64,000 nucleotides of DNA, taken from assembly GCA_016873295.1 (NCBI GenBank), contig VGXM01000011.1, forward strand, positions 1-64,000, given 5' to 3'. Below are positions 55,697 through 62,855 of this stretch, one piece after another. Numbering within the stretch: position 1 is the stretch's first letter; each line of letters opens with the position of its first letter. Below the pieces are notes generated by a model. It saw only the letters and a list, made by a program, of their open reading frames with translations, had not been told where the DNA came from and did not search any database. Origin of the DNA: Phycisphaerae bacterium. GTDB taxonomy: Bacteria; Planctomycetota; Phycisphaerae; Phycisphaerales; UBA1924. The translations under genes were made by a program, and so were the position numbers.

Positions 55697-56171
55697 AGTG
55701 AGCGGTGGGGGGGCTGGCCTGGTGTGGAGGTGGGCGATGGGCGAGATCCGGTCGTTCCGTGACCCGCGGGCGTACCAGGCGGGGCGCCGGCTTGCGGCGG
55801 AGGCGGACCGCTGGAGCCGCGATCTGCCGGGGGACGAACGCTTCGGACTGGCCGGCCAGATCCGGCGCTGCGCCGTGTCCATCCCCCTCAACATCACCGG
55901 GGGCTACGGCAAGGGGACCACCGCCGACTTCCTGCGCCGCCTCCGCGACGCCCGCGGCTCGGCCTCGGAGCTCCAGGCCCGCATGGACCTGGCCGCCGAC
56001 CTGCACGACGCCCCGGGCAGCGCGACGCTCAACGGGCGCACGGGCGATACCGTGCGCCTGCCCCAGGCCCTCATCCGCTCCCTCGAGGAAGAACGCCGCG
56101 AGGCCCAAGACCGCAAACCCACCCCCAAACCACCCCCCTGACCGATCGCTCTTCACTGCTCACCGCTCACT
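55697..56171. mobile_element. four-helix-bundle gene cassette bounded by 11-bp inverted repeats
   Basis: agtgagcggtg at 55697-55707 is the exact reverse complement of caccgctcact at 56161-56171. The repeats lie just after the livG stop and just before the livF start and enclose only the gene at 55737. Removing the block would leave livG and livF almost adjacent. I infer an inserted element; no transposase is present. Confidence 0.5.
55737..56141 (+). CDS. four-helix-bundle protein (23S rRNA intervening-sequence/Avd-like family)
   Basis: 134 residues, ATG 55737 with GTGGAGGTG upstream. The pattern SFRDPRAYQAGRRLAAEADRWSRDLPGDERFGLAGQIRRCAVSIPLNITGGYGKGT...FLRRLRDARGSASELQARMDLA is the signature of this family: GLAGQIRRCAVSIPLNITGG gives the conserved GLxxQIRRAAxSIxxNIxEG-type motif. 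Members form pentamers and bind nucleic acid; some serve diversity-generating retroelements, but no reverse transcriptase or template repeat is seen here. The gene interrupts liv and ends in a Pro/Lys-rich tail. Confidence 0.85.
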   Translation: MGEIRSFRDPRAYQAGRRLAAEADRWSRDLPGDERFGLAGQIRRCAVSIPLNITGGYGKGTTADFLRRLRDARGSASELQARMDLAADLHDAPGSATLNGRTGDTVRLPQALIRSLEEERREAQDRKPTPKPPP

Positions 56172-56177
56172 ACTCCC

Positions 56178-56885
56178 ATGCTCGACGTCTCCAACCTCAA
56201 GGTCAGCTACGGCGCCGTGCAGGCCCTGCACGGCGTCTCCCTGCGCGTCGAAAAGGGCCAGATCGTCACCCTCATCGGCAGCAACGGCGCCGGCAAGACC
56301 ACCACGCTCCGCGCCATCTCCGGCCTCCTCAAGTGCTCCGCCGACCGCGTGGCCTTCGAGGGACGCGAACTCCGCGGCATGCCCCCCCACGAGATCGTGC
56401 GCCTGGGCGTCGCCCAGGCCCCCGAGGGCCGCGGCATCTTCGCCAACCTCTCCGTCAACGAGAACCTCGAGATGGGCGCCTTCATCCGCAACGACGTCGA
56501 CCGCGTCCGCCAGGACAAGAAGGAGGTCTTCGAGCTCTTCCCCCGGCTCAAGGAACGCCTCGCCCAGAACGCCGGGACCCTCTCCGGCGGCGAGCAGCAG
56601 ATGCTCGCCATCGCACGCGCCCTCCTCACCCGCCCCCGCCTCCTCCTCCTCGACGAGCCCAGCCTCGGCCTGGCCCCGCAGATCGTCCAGACCATCTTCA
56701 AGGTCATCCGCGAGATCAACCAGGCCGGCACCACCATCCTCCTCGTCGAGCAGAACGCCCACATGGCCCTCAAGGTCGCCCACCGCGCCTACGTCCTCGA
56801 GGTCGGACGCGTCGCCATGGAAGGCGACGCCAAGGAACTCGCCAAGAGCGACCAGGTCCGCAAGGCCTACCTCGGCGGGCACTGA
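56178..56885 (+). CDS. livF: LivF-type ABC transporter ATPase
   Basis: 235 residues. Walker A GSNGAGKTTT, signature LSGGEQQ, Walker B LLLDEPSLGLAP, VEQNAHMALKVAHRAYVLEVGRV typical of LivF. It is separated from livG by the four-helix cassette and a 36-nt gap, so its ribosome entry is independent; the last 17 nt before the ATG hold only ctcaccgctcact-type sequence, with no Shine-Dalgarno. A hairpin at 56938 follows. Confidence 0.95.
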   Translation: MLDVSNLKVSYGAVQALHGVSLRVEKGQIVTLIGSNGAGKTTTLRAISGLLKCSADRVAFEGRELRGMPPHEIVRLGVAQAPEGRGIFANLSVNENLEMGAFIRNDVDRVRQDKKEVFELFPRLKERLAQNAGTLSGGEQQMLAIARALLTRPRLLLLDEPSLGLAPQIVQTIFKVIREINQAGTTILLVEQNAHMALKVAHRAYVLEVGRVAMEGDAKELAKSDQVRKAYLGGH

Positions 56886-56937
56886 CCGGGGCGCGTGGGT
56901 CAAGCGCATTCCTTGTTCGCGCCGACGTCGTTGGGTG

Positions 56938-56958
56938 GGACAGGCGTCCCGCCTGTCC
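56938..56958 (+). terminator. hairpin after livF
   Basis: ggacaggcg (56938-56946) and cgcctgtcc (56950-56958) form a 9-bp stem with a 3-base loop. No T-run, so termination is possible but unproven. The rest of 56886-57198 shows no gene; the right end (57111-57198) belongs to the duplicated unit below. Confidence 0.55.
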
Positions 56959-57110
56959 GCACGACCGCCGAATCATGACAGCCGTGGATCGCGAGCCAAG
57001 CGGGCGCATTGCGTAGAAACGCCTGGAAACACGCCTCCACCACCGCACGGCGCTCCGTGTTCGTTGTTTGTGCGGTATGTCAGCCGAATGACATTGGCAA
57101 CCCGCCAAAC

Positions 57111-58262
57111 ACGTGGCATAGTGAAGCGTGATCGGACGCGCGGGGCCGAGCGCCGCGGTCCCAAGGGAGCGGCGGCAGCGCCGCGGGGAGGAATCGTCAT
57201 GGCGAACACAGCGAACACAGCGAACACAGCGGGCGCAGGATTCGGGCGGTTCGGGGTGCTCCTCATCGCGGCGTGCCTGGCGTGCGTCGTCGCCTCGGCC
57301 GCGCGGGGGCAGACGATCTTCTTCGACGGTTTCAGCGGGCCGGAACTGCACCCCCGCTGGACGCACGCCAACGGCCCCAACGGCGGCGACTGGACCTACG
57401 ACTTCGCCAACTCCATGTTCAACCTGCGCAGCGTGACCCCCTCGGTCCCCTTCAAGATCCCCTGGCGAGGCGTGGACTTCCACACGACCGTCGACCTCCC
57501 CGGCGACTTCACCGTCACCGCACGCGTCGGCTGGACGGCGGGCGGCCCGGCAAGGCAGATTGGGATTCGACTGCTGGGCGAGACGTTCTACTTCGCCGAG
57601 CTCTACATGGATGAGTGGCTGCGAGGAACGCCCACCTACTACTGGGCCGTGGGTCCGGGCGCGGTGGCCAACGCACCGGCTCCACCCGGAGCGATGATCG
57701 ACCTGACCCTGCAGCGGGCGGGAACGACTGTGCGTGCCCTGATCGGCGGCGTCGAGGTGGCGAGCGCGAGTCGTGCGCCGGAGCGTATCCGTTCGCTTAC
57801 CATGATTCTGCTCGGCGATTCGCGAGCGATGCAACCGCTGCACGTCGACTGGATTCATGTGATCCCCGCGCCAGCCACGACCGCGTGGGTCGTCAGCGCC
57901 GCGGTGATGATTCTCTCTCAAAGGAGGCGTTGCCATGCCAGGTGAATGGGTAGGTGGTGAGTTCGGCGCATTCCCCTTCGGCCCGAACCAGACCGACGCC
58001 ATCATGGCCGTGCACATGGTGCACGTGTACCACCAGGACTGGGACCACTGGGGGCGGTGGCTGGTGTGGGGGTACGGCACGGACACCCCGTACGCCACGC
58101 CCCGGTGCTACCTCTGGACGCCGCCACGCGAGAACGAGCCGGGCAACGGCACGTTCCAGAGCGTCCCCAACACCCGCACGAACCTCTTCTGCTGCGGGCA
58201 CTGCCCGCTCGCGGACGGGCGCGTGCTCACGGCCGGCGGCGACTTCGACCACCTGGGCAACG
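57111..58262. repeat. first copy of ~1.2-kb tandem duplication
   Basis: From cgtggcatagtgaagc (57113) through the PEP-CTERM-like gene and the start of the oxidase gene to about 58262. The second copy starts 1217 bp later at the same motif and its oxidase portion is 1276 bp later, so ~59 bp of length difference accumulated between. Copy one ends inside the oxidase gene. Confidence 0.85.
57199..57945 (+). CDS. secreted jelly-roll protein with PEP-CTERM-like end, copy 1
   Basis: 248 residues. ATG 57199 has GGGGAGGAA upstream. The first residues are ANT ANT ANT, encoded by a gcgaacaca nonamer repeated three times, then a signal peptide (FGVLLIAACLACVVASAARG). The body is a concanavalin-like sandwich (TIFFDGFSGPELHPRWTHANG...RIRSLTMILLGDSRAMQ). 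The end VIPAPATTAWVVSAAVMILSQRRR has the Pro, hydrophobic helix and Arg cluster of PEP-CTERM-like anchors. It overlaps the next gene by 11 nt and is nearly identical to the 58389 gene in its first half. Confidence 0.75.
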   Translation: MANTANTANTAGAGFGRFGVLLIAACLACVVASAARGQTIFFDGFSGPELHPRWTHANGPNGGDWTYDFANSMFNLRSVTPSVPFKIPWRGVDFHTTVDLPGDFTVTARVGWTAGGPARQIGIRLLGETFYFAELYMDEWLRGTPTYYWAVGPGAVANAPAPPGAMIDLTLQRAGTTVRALIGGVEVASASRAPERIRSLTMILLGDSRAMQPLHVDWIHVIPAPATTAWVVSAAVMILSQRRRCHAR

Positions 58263-58339
58263 CCGCCACCGTGCGGCACTCGTGGCTTCTTGGTATTCCC
58301 GCTCCAAAGCACTGGCAATCCGCGGAACGCGTGGCATAG
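57935..58339 (+). pseudogene. truncated copper-radical oxidase, copy 1
   Basis: 134 codons from ATG 57935 (AAGGAGG 7 nt upstream). Up to FCCGHCPLADGRVLTAGG it matches the start of the full-length oxidase at 59220. It then reads DFDHLGNAATVRHS and out-of-family sequence to a stop inside the second duplication unit. It keeps the N-terminal Cys motif but none of the other copper ligands, so it cannot be an active oxidase. It preserves the ATG start that copy 2 has lost. Confidence 0.8.
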
Positions 58340-59519
58340 TGAAGGGTGATCGGACGCGCGGGGCCGAGCGCCGCGGGGAGGAATCGTCATGGCGAACACA
58401 GCGAACACAGCGGGCGCAGGATTCGGGCGGTTCGGGGTGCTCCTCATCGCGGCGTGCCTGGCGTGCGTCGTCGCCTCGGCCGCGCGGGGGCAGACGATCT
58501 TCTTCGACGGTTTCAGCGGGCCGGAACTGCACCCCCGCTGGACGCACGCCAACGGCCCCAACGGCGGCGACTGGACCTACGACTTCGCCAACTCCATGTT
58601 CAACCTGCGCAGCGTGACCCCCTCGGTCCCCTTCAAGATCCCCTGGCGAGGCGTGGACTTCCACACCGCGCTGGACCTGCCGGGCGACTTCACCGTCACC
58701 GCACGCGTCGGCTGGACGGCGGGCGGCCCGGCAAGACGGATTGGGATACGGCTGATTAGCGACAATCCGGCCGGCGGCGGTTTTTCGTACCCACTCTACA
58801 TGGACGAGTGGCTCACGGGAACCCCGAGGTTCTCCTGGGAACTCCTGGCGGGACGGGCCGGCAGCGCACCAGCCCCCTCGGGTGCTTTCGTTGACTTCTC
58901 CATCGCTCGCACGGGGGCGACGATTCGTGCGTTCATCGACGGCGTTGAAGTCGATCGAGTGGATGGCCGCAGCGAGCGGGTTCGATCCCTTTCGATCATC
59001 CTCCTCGGGGACTCTCGCGAGATGCGCCCTCTGCATCTTGACTTCGTGACAGTTGTGCCAGCGCCAGCCGCAGGCGTGTGGGTGGCGGCGGTGGGCGCGG
59101 TGGCGCTTTGCAGACGTCGGAGAGCCGGCACCCCGGGGCGGGGTCACGCATCGTGACGCCCTTCATGCGCCAGAGCGCCAATCGAGGGCGCCTGAACAGC
59201 AGCAAATCAGGAGCAAACCACGCCTGGTACTTGGAGCACTGAAATCCCTGAGTTTGGCCCGAACCAGACCGACGCCATCATGGCCGTGCACATGGTGCAC
59301 GTGTACCACCCGGACTGGGACCACTGGGGGCGGTGGCTGGTGTGGGGGTCCGGCACGGACACCCCGTACGCCACGCCCCGGTGCTACCTCTGGACGCCGC
59401 CACGCGAGAACGAGCCGGGCAACGGCACGTTCCAGACCATCCCCAACAACCGCACGAACCTCTTCTGCTGCGGGCACTGCCCGCTCGCGGACGGGCGCGT
59501 GCTCACGGCCGGCGGGCAG
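58328..59519. repeat. second copy of the ~1.2-kb tandem duplication
   Basis: Starts with gcgtggcatagtgaagg (58330), contains the second PEP-CTERM-like gene and the 5' part of the intact oxidase gene. Differences from copy 1 are concentrated in the second half of the PEP-CTERM-like gene and just before the oxidase. Confidence 0.85.
58389..59156 (+). CDS. secreted jelly-roll protein with PEP-CTERM-like end, copy 2
   Basis: 255 residues; ATG 58389 with GGGGAGGAA upstream. Only two ANT units at the start (three in copy 1). The first ~110 residues are almost identical to copy 1. The rest is diverged (ISDNPAGGGFSYPLYMDEWLTG...), ending in VVPAPAAGVWVAAVGAVALCRRRRAG, a PEP-CTERM-like anchor with a Cys before the Arg cluster. 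Divergence with a conserved 5' part suggests recombination between the copies. Confidence 0.75.
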   Translation: MANTANTAGAGFGRFGVLLIAACLACVVASAARGQTIFFDGFSGPELHPRWTHANGPNGGDWTYDFANSMFNLRSVTPSVPFKIPWRGVDFHTALDLPGDFTVTARVGWTAGGPARRIGIRLISDNPAGGGFSYPLYMDEWLTGTPRFSWELLAGRAGSAPAPSGAFVDFSIARTGATIRAFIDGVEVDRVDGRSERVRSLSIILLGDSREMRPLHLDFVTVVPAPAAGVWVAAVGAVALCRRRRAGTPGRGHAS

Positions 59520-60782
59520 TTCCAGGGAAGCCAGGCGCCCAAGCACACCGACATCTTCACACCCACCAGCACCGGGGGCTCCTGGTCCGACGGGCACGAC
59601 ATGACCTACCGGCGCTGGTACCCCACCTGCACGCGCATGCCGGACGGCAAGGCGCTCATCACGTCGGGCGAAATGGCTCTGCCCTTCGGGACCATCGCCA
59701 AGGTCATGGAACTGTTCAACCCGGCCACGGGGCAGGTGCTGCCGTTCTCCGGGTCGGGGCGCGAACTCGACGTGCCCTCCTACCCCTTCGTCCACGTGAT
59801 CGACGAGGTGATCGACGGACAGCCCACGCGCTGGCGCGTGGTGTACGCCGGCGGCGAGCAGCGGGCCCGGCGCATCATCGGCGCGCCGAACATGAACGAT
59901 TGGGGGAACTGGGAGGAGCCCTCGGGACTCTACAACTGGGGCCACGCGGAACGCAAGGACGCCACCTCGGTCCTTCAGTCAATCATCGGCGACCCGCAGC
60001 AGGTCCTCAAGTTCGGCGGGTTGCGAGGGCTGGACGACCTGCGGGCGACGCGGGCCATCTCGCGCCTCCTCCAGCGTACCGGTGGGTACGTGTGGGAGCG
60101 GATCGCCGCTCTCAACAAGCCGCGGATCAACGCCAACTCGCTGGCCCTGCCGGACCGCCGCATCGCCGTGATCGGCGGGAACAACCGCGAAGAGCCCGCC
60201 ACGCAGCCCCCCTGGGCCGCGCCTGTCCTGACCGCCGAGTTCATCGATCCGCGCCAGCCCCCGGCGGGTGGCCTGCTCTGGCCCGAAACCGAGGGCACCA
60301 TGGCGGGCGAGGACGGCCGTACCTATCACTCGACGGCGGGGCTCCTGCCGGACAGCCGCGCGATCGTCGCGGGCGGCGAGCCGAATCGAAGGGACGCCCA
60401 GTTCCTCAAGCCGCCGTACCTGGCCGCGACGGTCTGGCCGATGATCACGCAGGCCAACGCCGGGCAGCACGACCTGGTGTACAACACCACGTTTGAGATC
60501 GAGTTCGCGTTCGACGGCGTGTCCGAAGAGGGGCACATCGACCGCGTCGTGCTCATGGGGCTCAACGCCGTGACCCACGGCTTCGACCAGAACCAGCGGT
60601 ACCTCGAACTTGAGATCGTGTCGCGGGTCGGGAGCAATCGCCTTGTCGTTCGCGCGCCGGTGAATGCGCGCCTGGCCCCGCCGGGGTGGTACATGCTCTT
60701 TGTCGTGGCGGACACCAACGTCCCGGCGGGCGCCTCGGGCGTCCCCTGCCGCAACGCGCGCTACGTGCTCGTGAGGGCTTGA
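59220..60782 (+). CDS. copper-radical oxidase (galactose/glyoxal oxidase-like, AA5 type); ACG start
   Basis: 520 residues if translated from ACG 59220. Copy 1 starts ATG CCA GGT; here the matching codons are ACG CCT GGT with AGGAG (59209-59213) 6 nt upstream, so either ACG is used or the start was lost and ATG 59280 serves. All four copper-site motifs are present: Cys of the thioether cofactor in FCCGHCPLADGR, Tyr in DMTYRRWYPT, Tyr-His in TYHSTAGLLPD, and His in VTHGFDQNQR. A seven-bladed kelch-like propeller is followed by an Ig-like (DUF1929-type) domain. Oxidises an alcohol or aldehyde with O2 to give H2O2. No classic signal peptide is seen. Confidence 0.85.
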   Translation, partial: TPGTWSTEIPEFGPNQTDAIMAVHMVHVYHPDWDHWGRWLVWGSGTDTPYATPRCYLWTPPRENEPGNGTFQTIPNNRTNLFCCGHCPLADGRVLTAGGQFQGSQAPKHTDIFTPTSTGGSWSDGHDMTYRRWYPTCTRMPDGKALITSGEMALPFGTIAKVMELFNPATGQVLPFSGSGRELDVPSYPFVHVIDEVIDGQPTRWRVVYAGGEQRARRIIGAPNMNDWGNWEEPSGLYNWGHAERKDATSVLQSIIGDPQQVLKFGGLRGLDDLRATRAISRLLQRTGGYVWERIAALNKPRINANSLALPDRRIAVIGGNNREEPATQPPWAAPVLTAEFIDPRQPPAGGLLWPETEGTMAGEDGRTYHSTAGLLPDSRAIVAGGEPNRRDAQFLKPPYLAATVWPMITQANAGQHDLVYNTTFEIEFAFDGVSEEGHIDRVVLMGLNAVTHGFDQNQRYLELEIVSRVGSNRLVVRAPVNARLAPPGWYMLFVVADTNVPAGASGVPCRNARYVLVRA

Positions 60783-60932
60783 GGTCGGGCCCCGGCGGCG
60801 GGACGATCGCTCCCCGCACCGATGGAGGGCCCTGAGTCGCCATGCCGCAGTGGCGCCGGTGCCCCGTCCGGGCGCCGCCGCCGCCACCCGCGCCCCGCCG
60901 GAGTCTGCTAAGGTGGGTGTCGGGAGGTGCCG

Positions 60933-62840
60933 GTGTCGCGTGTCGGCGTGCCCATGATGGTCTTTGAGGAGACGCCGGTGACCCCGCCGGAGGGGTACCG
61001 CCTCGCGCCGATCGAGCGTGGCGGGGCCGTCCGCCTCTGTGTCGTGCTCAACGGCAACGAGCCCGTCGCCCTCCGCGAGGGGCTCGACGCCCGCGTCTAC
61101 CTCGCCTGCATCGCCGACGCCGCCGGACGCGTCCAGCGTTGGCTGGAGCTCTGGGTCCAGGAGGTCGACGGCGTGGCGCGGGCCCCGTCGGCCTACCGCG
61201 ACAAGCTCGATAACGCCGCGCTCGACCAGCGCTGGTCCGCCCGGGCCGACGCCCTCGCCGAGTTCGTGCCCGGCGGGCTCGTGCGCACCGGCTTCGAAAC
61301 CCACCACCCCCCCGCCCTCTTCCTCGACCCCGCCACCCTCGCCCCCGTCGACGGGCCCGAGCGGCGCCTGTGTACCGACGAGGCGGCCCTCTCCCAGGGC
61401 GGCGCCAACGCCTACGCCTCCACGCTCGCCCGCTACCTCATCAAGGAAGGGTCGCTCACTCCCGCCAACGCCGCCGCCGGCAGCGAGGGGCCCGACGCCC
61501 TCGCCAGGTCGCTGGGCGTCGCCGGCGCCATCCCCATCAACCCCGGCGCGGGGCTCCTGCTCGCGGCCCCCTTCCTGCCCCTGGCCTACGACGCCTACGC
61601 CGACGCCCTCTCCGGGCTCTCGGCCGACCACGGTGACGAAACACTCCTGCGCGAGCTGGCCGAGGCCAACCTGGGCGCGGGCGACGCCATCAACGCCGGG
61701 CTGCTCACCTGGGGCGAGCCGGGGCGCCTCGGTCGCGTCGTCGAGACGCTGCACCTCAAGCTCCGCCTCCTCGCCGAGGCGGTCTGGCAGGTGCGGGAGG
61801 CCACCCAGCGCTCGCAGGAGCCGCTCCTGAACGTCTCCAGCGCCGGCTTCCGCGTGCGCGTGGGCGGGCGCGGCACCGGGCTGCCCTACCTCTGGACCGC
61901 GCGCGTCGCCCTGGTCCAGCCCGGCGAGGGGCTCGCCCTGTGCATCCCCGGCGCCACCGGCGGCGTCGAGGCCCGCTACTTCCTCGCCGCCGACGCCGCC
62001 GGGCCCGGCATCTACCGCCCCGCCGCCATGGGGCACGGCGCCTCCGGGCGCGGCCTGCTCCGCCTCCGCCGCGTCACCACCGACGCCTCGGGCACCCTCC
62101 TCGAAGCCACCCTCACCTGCCGCGAGCGCCTCTCCGCCAGCCCGCGCGACCTGGTCTGGCTCCGCTTCGCCGTCGCAGGCGCCCGCGCCGACGTCTACGG
62201 CACCGTGGAGCAGGAGACCGCCCTGGCCAGCGGCGAGCTCCGCATCCGCACGGTGGCCCAGCGGATGCCGGGCGACCTGCCCGCGCGCCTCAAGCAGGCC
62301 GAGGGCGTCCCCATCCAGGACGCCATGTTCGAGCTGGTCCCCATGTTCTCGACGCCCGTGGACCTCTACGGGCTGGCGGTGCTGGGCGTGCGCACGCTCC
62401 TGGTCGACGGGCGGAACACCCTCCCCATCGCGTTCGACGAGCTCTTGAGCCTGGCCTACCAGGCGTCCCAGGACGCCGACGGGACGCTCGAGGGGCGGAT
62501 CGCCGGGCTGCTCCAGTCCGACCCCCGCTGGCGCGACACCCTGGGACCGCACCGGCTCCACGCCGACGTCAAGGACCCGGAGGAAGGCCTGAGCGCGATT
62601 CCCCCGGGGCTGTGGGCCGAGGTGCTGGCCGCCCTCGTGCGCATGCTGCCGGCGATCGGCGCCGAAAGCTGGTGCGGGGACCTGGGCGACGCCCCGGCCG
62701 GGTCGGTGCACCGGGTGTTCGACGGCCCGTCCGAGGACCTGCGCCGCCTGCTGGTCCGCAGCCGCGGGCTGCTCCTGGGCGACCTGAAGTGGAGCCGCGA
62801 GCTGCACGCGATCGCGTCGGAGCTCATGGCGAAGCTGTAA
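60933..62840 (+). CDS. conserved protein of unknown function
   Basis: 635 residues from GTG 60933 (GGGAGG 5 nt upstream; GTG 60927 and ATG 60954 are also in frame). No signal peptide and no long hydrophobic helix. Middle-region segments (GFRVRVGGRGTGLPYLWTARVALV, LYGLAVLGVRTLLVDG) alternate strands and helices; Ala-rich throughout. I recognise no domain. It is followed after 15 nt by the AddB-like gene, so the two may be one transcript. Confidence 0.7.
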   Translation: MSRVGVPMMVFEETPVTPPEGYRLAPIERGGAVRLCVVLNGNEPVALREGLDARVYLACIADAAGRVQRWLELWVQEVDGVARAPSAYRDKLDNAALDQRWSARADALAEFVPGGLVRTGFETHHPPALFLDPATLAPVDGPERRLCTDEAALSQGGANAYASTLARYLIKEGSLTPANAAAGSEGPDALARSLGVAGAIPINPGAGLLLAAPFLPLAYDAYADALSGLSADHGDETLLRELAEANLGAGDAINAGLLTWGEPGRLGRVVETLHLKLRLLAEAVWQVREATQRSQEPLLNVSSAGFRVRVGGRGTGLPYLWTARVALVQPGEGLALCIPGATGGVEARYFLAADAAGPGIYRPAAMGHGASGRGLLRLRRVTTDASGTLLEATLTCRERLSASPRDLVWLRFAVAGARADVYGTVEQETALASGELRIRTVAQRMPGDLPARLKQAEGVPIQDAMFELVPMFSTPVDLYGLAVLGVRTLLVDGRNTLPIAFDELLSLAYQASQDADGTLEGRIAGLLQSDPRWRDTLGPHRLHADVKDPEEGLSAIPPGLWAEVLAALVRMLPAIGAESWCGDLGDAPAGSVHRVFDGPSEDLRRLLVRSRGLLLGDLKWSRELHAIASELMAKL

Positions 62841-62844
62841 CGGG

Positions 62845-62850
62845 TAGAGT
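62845..62850 (+). promoter_or_regulatory. -10-like TAGAGT, leaderless promoter of addB-like gene
   Basis: TAGAGT ends 5 nt before ATG 62856; no Shine-Dalgarno. It lies right after the upstream stop codon. Confidence 0.45.
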
Positions 62851-62855
62851 GGGGC

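Noticed and set aside
55737-56141. Diversity-generating retroelement
   Set aside because: The four-helix protein resembles Avd, but there is no reverse transcriptase, template repeat or variable repeat within several kb.
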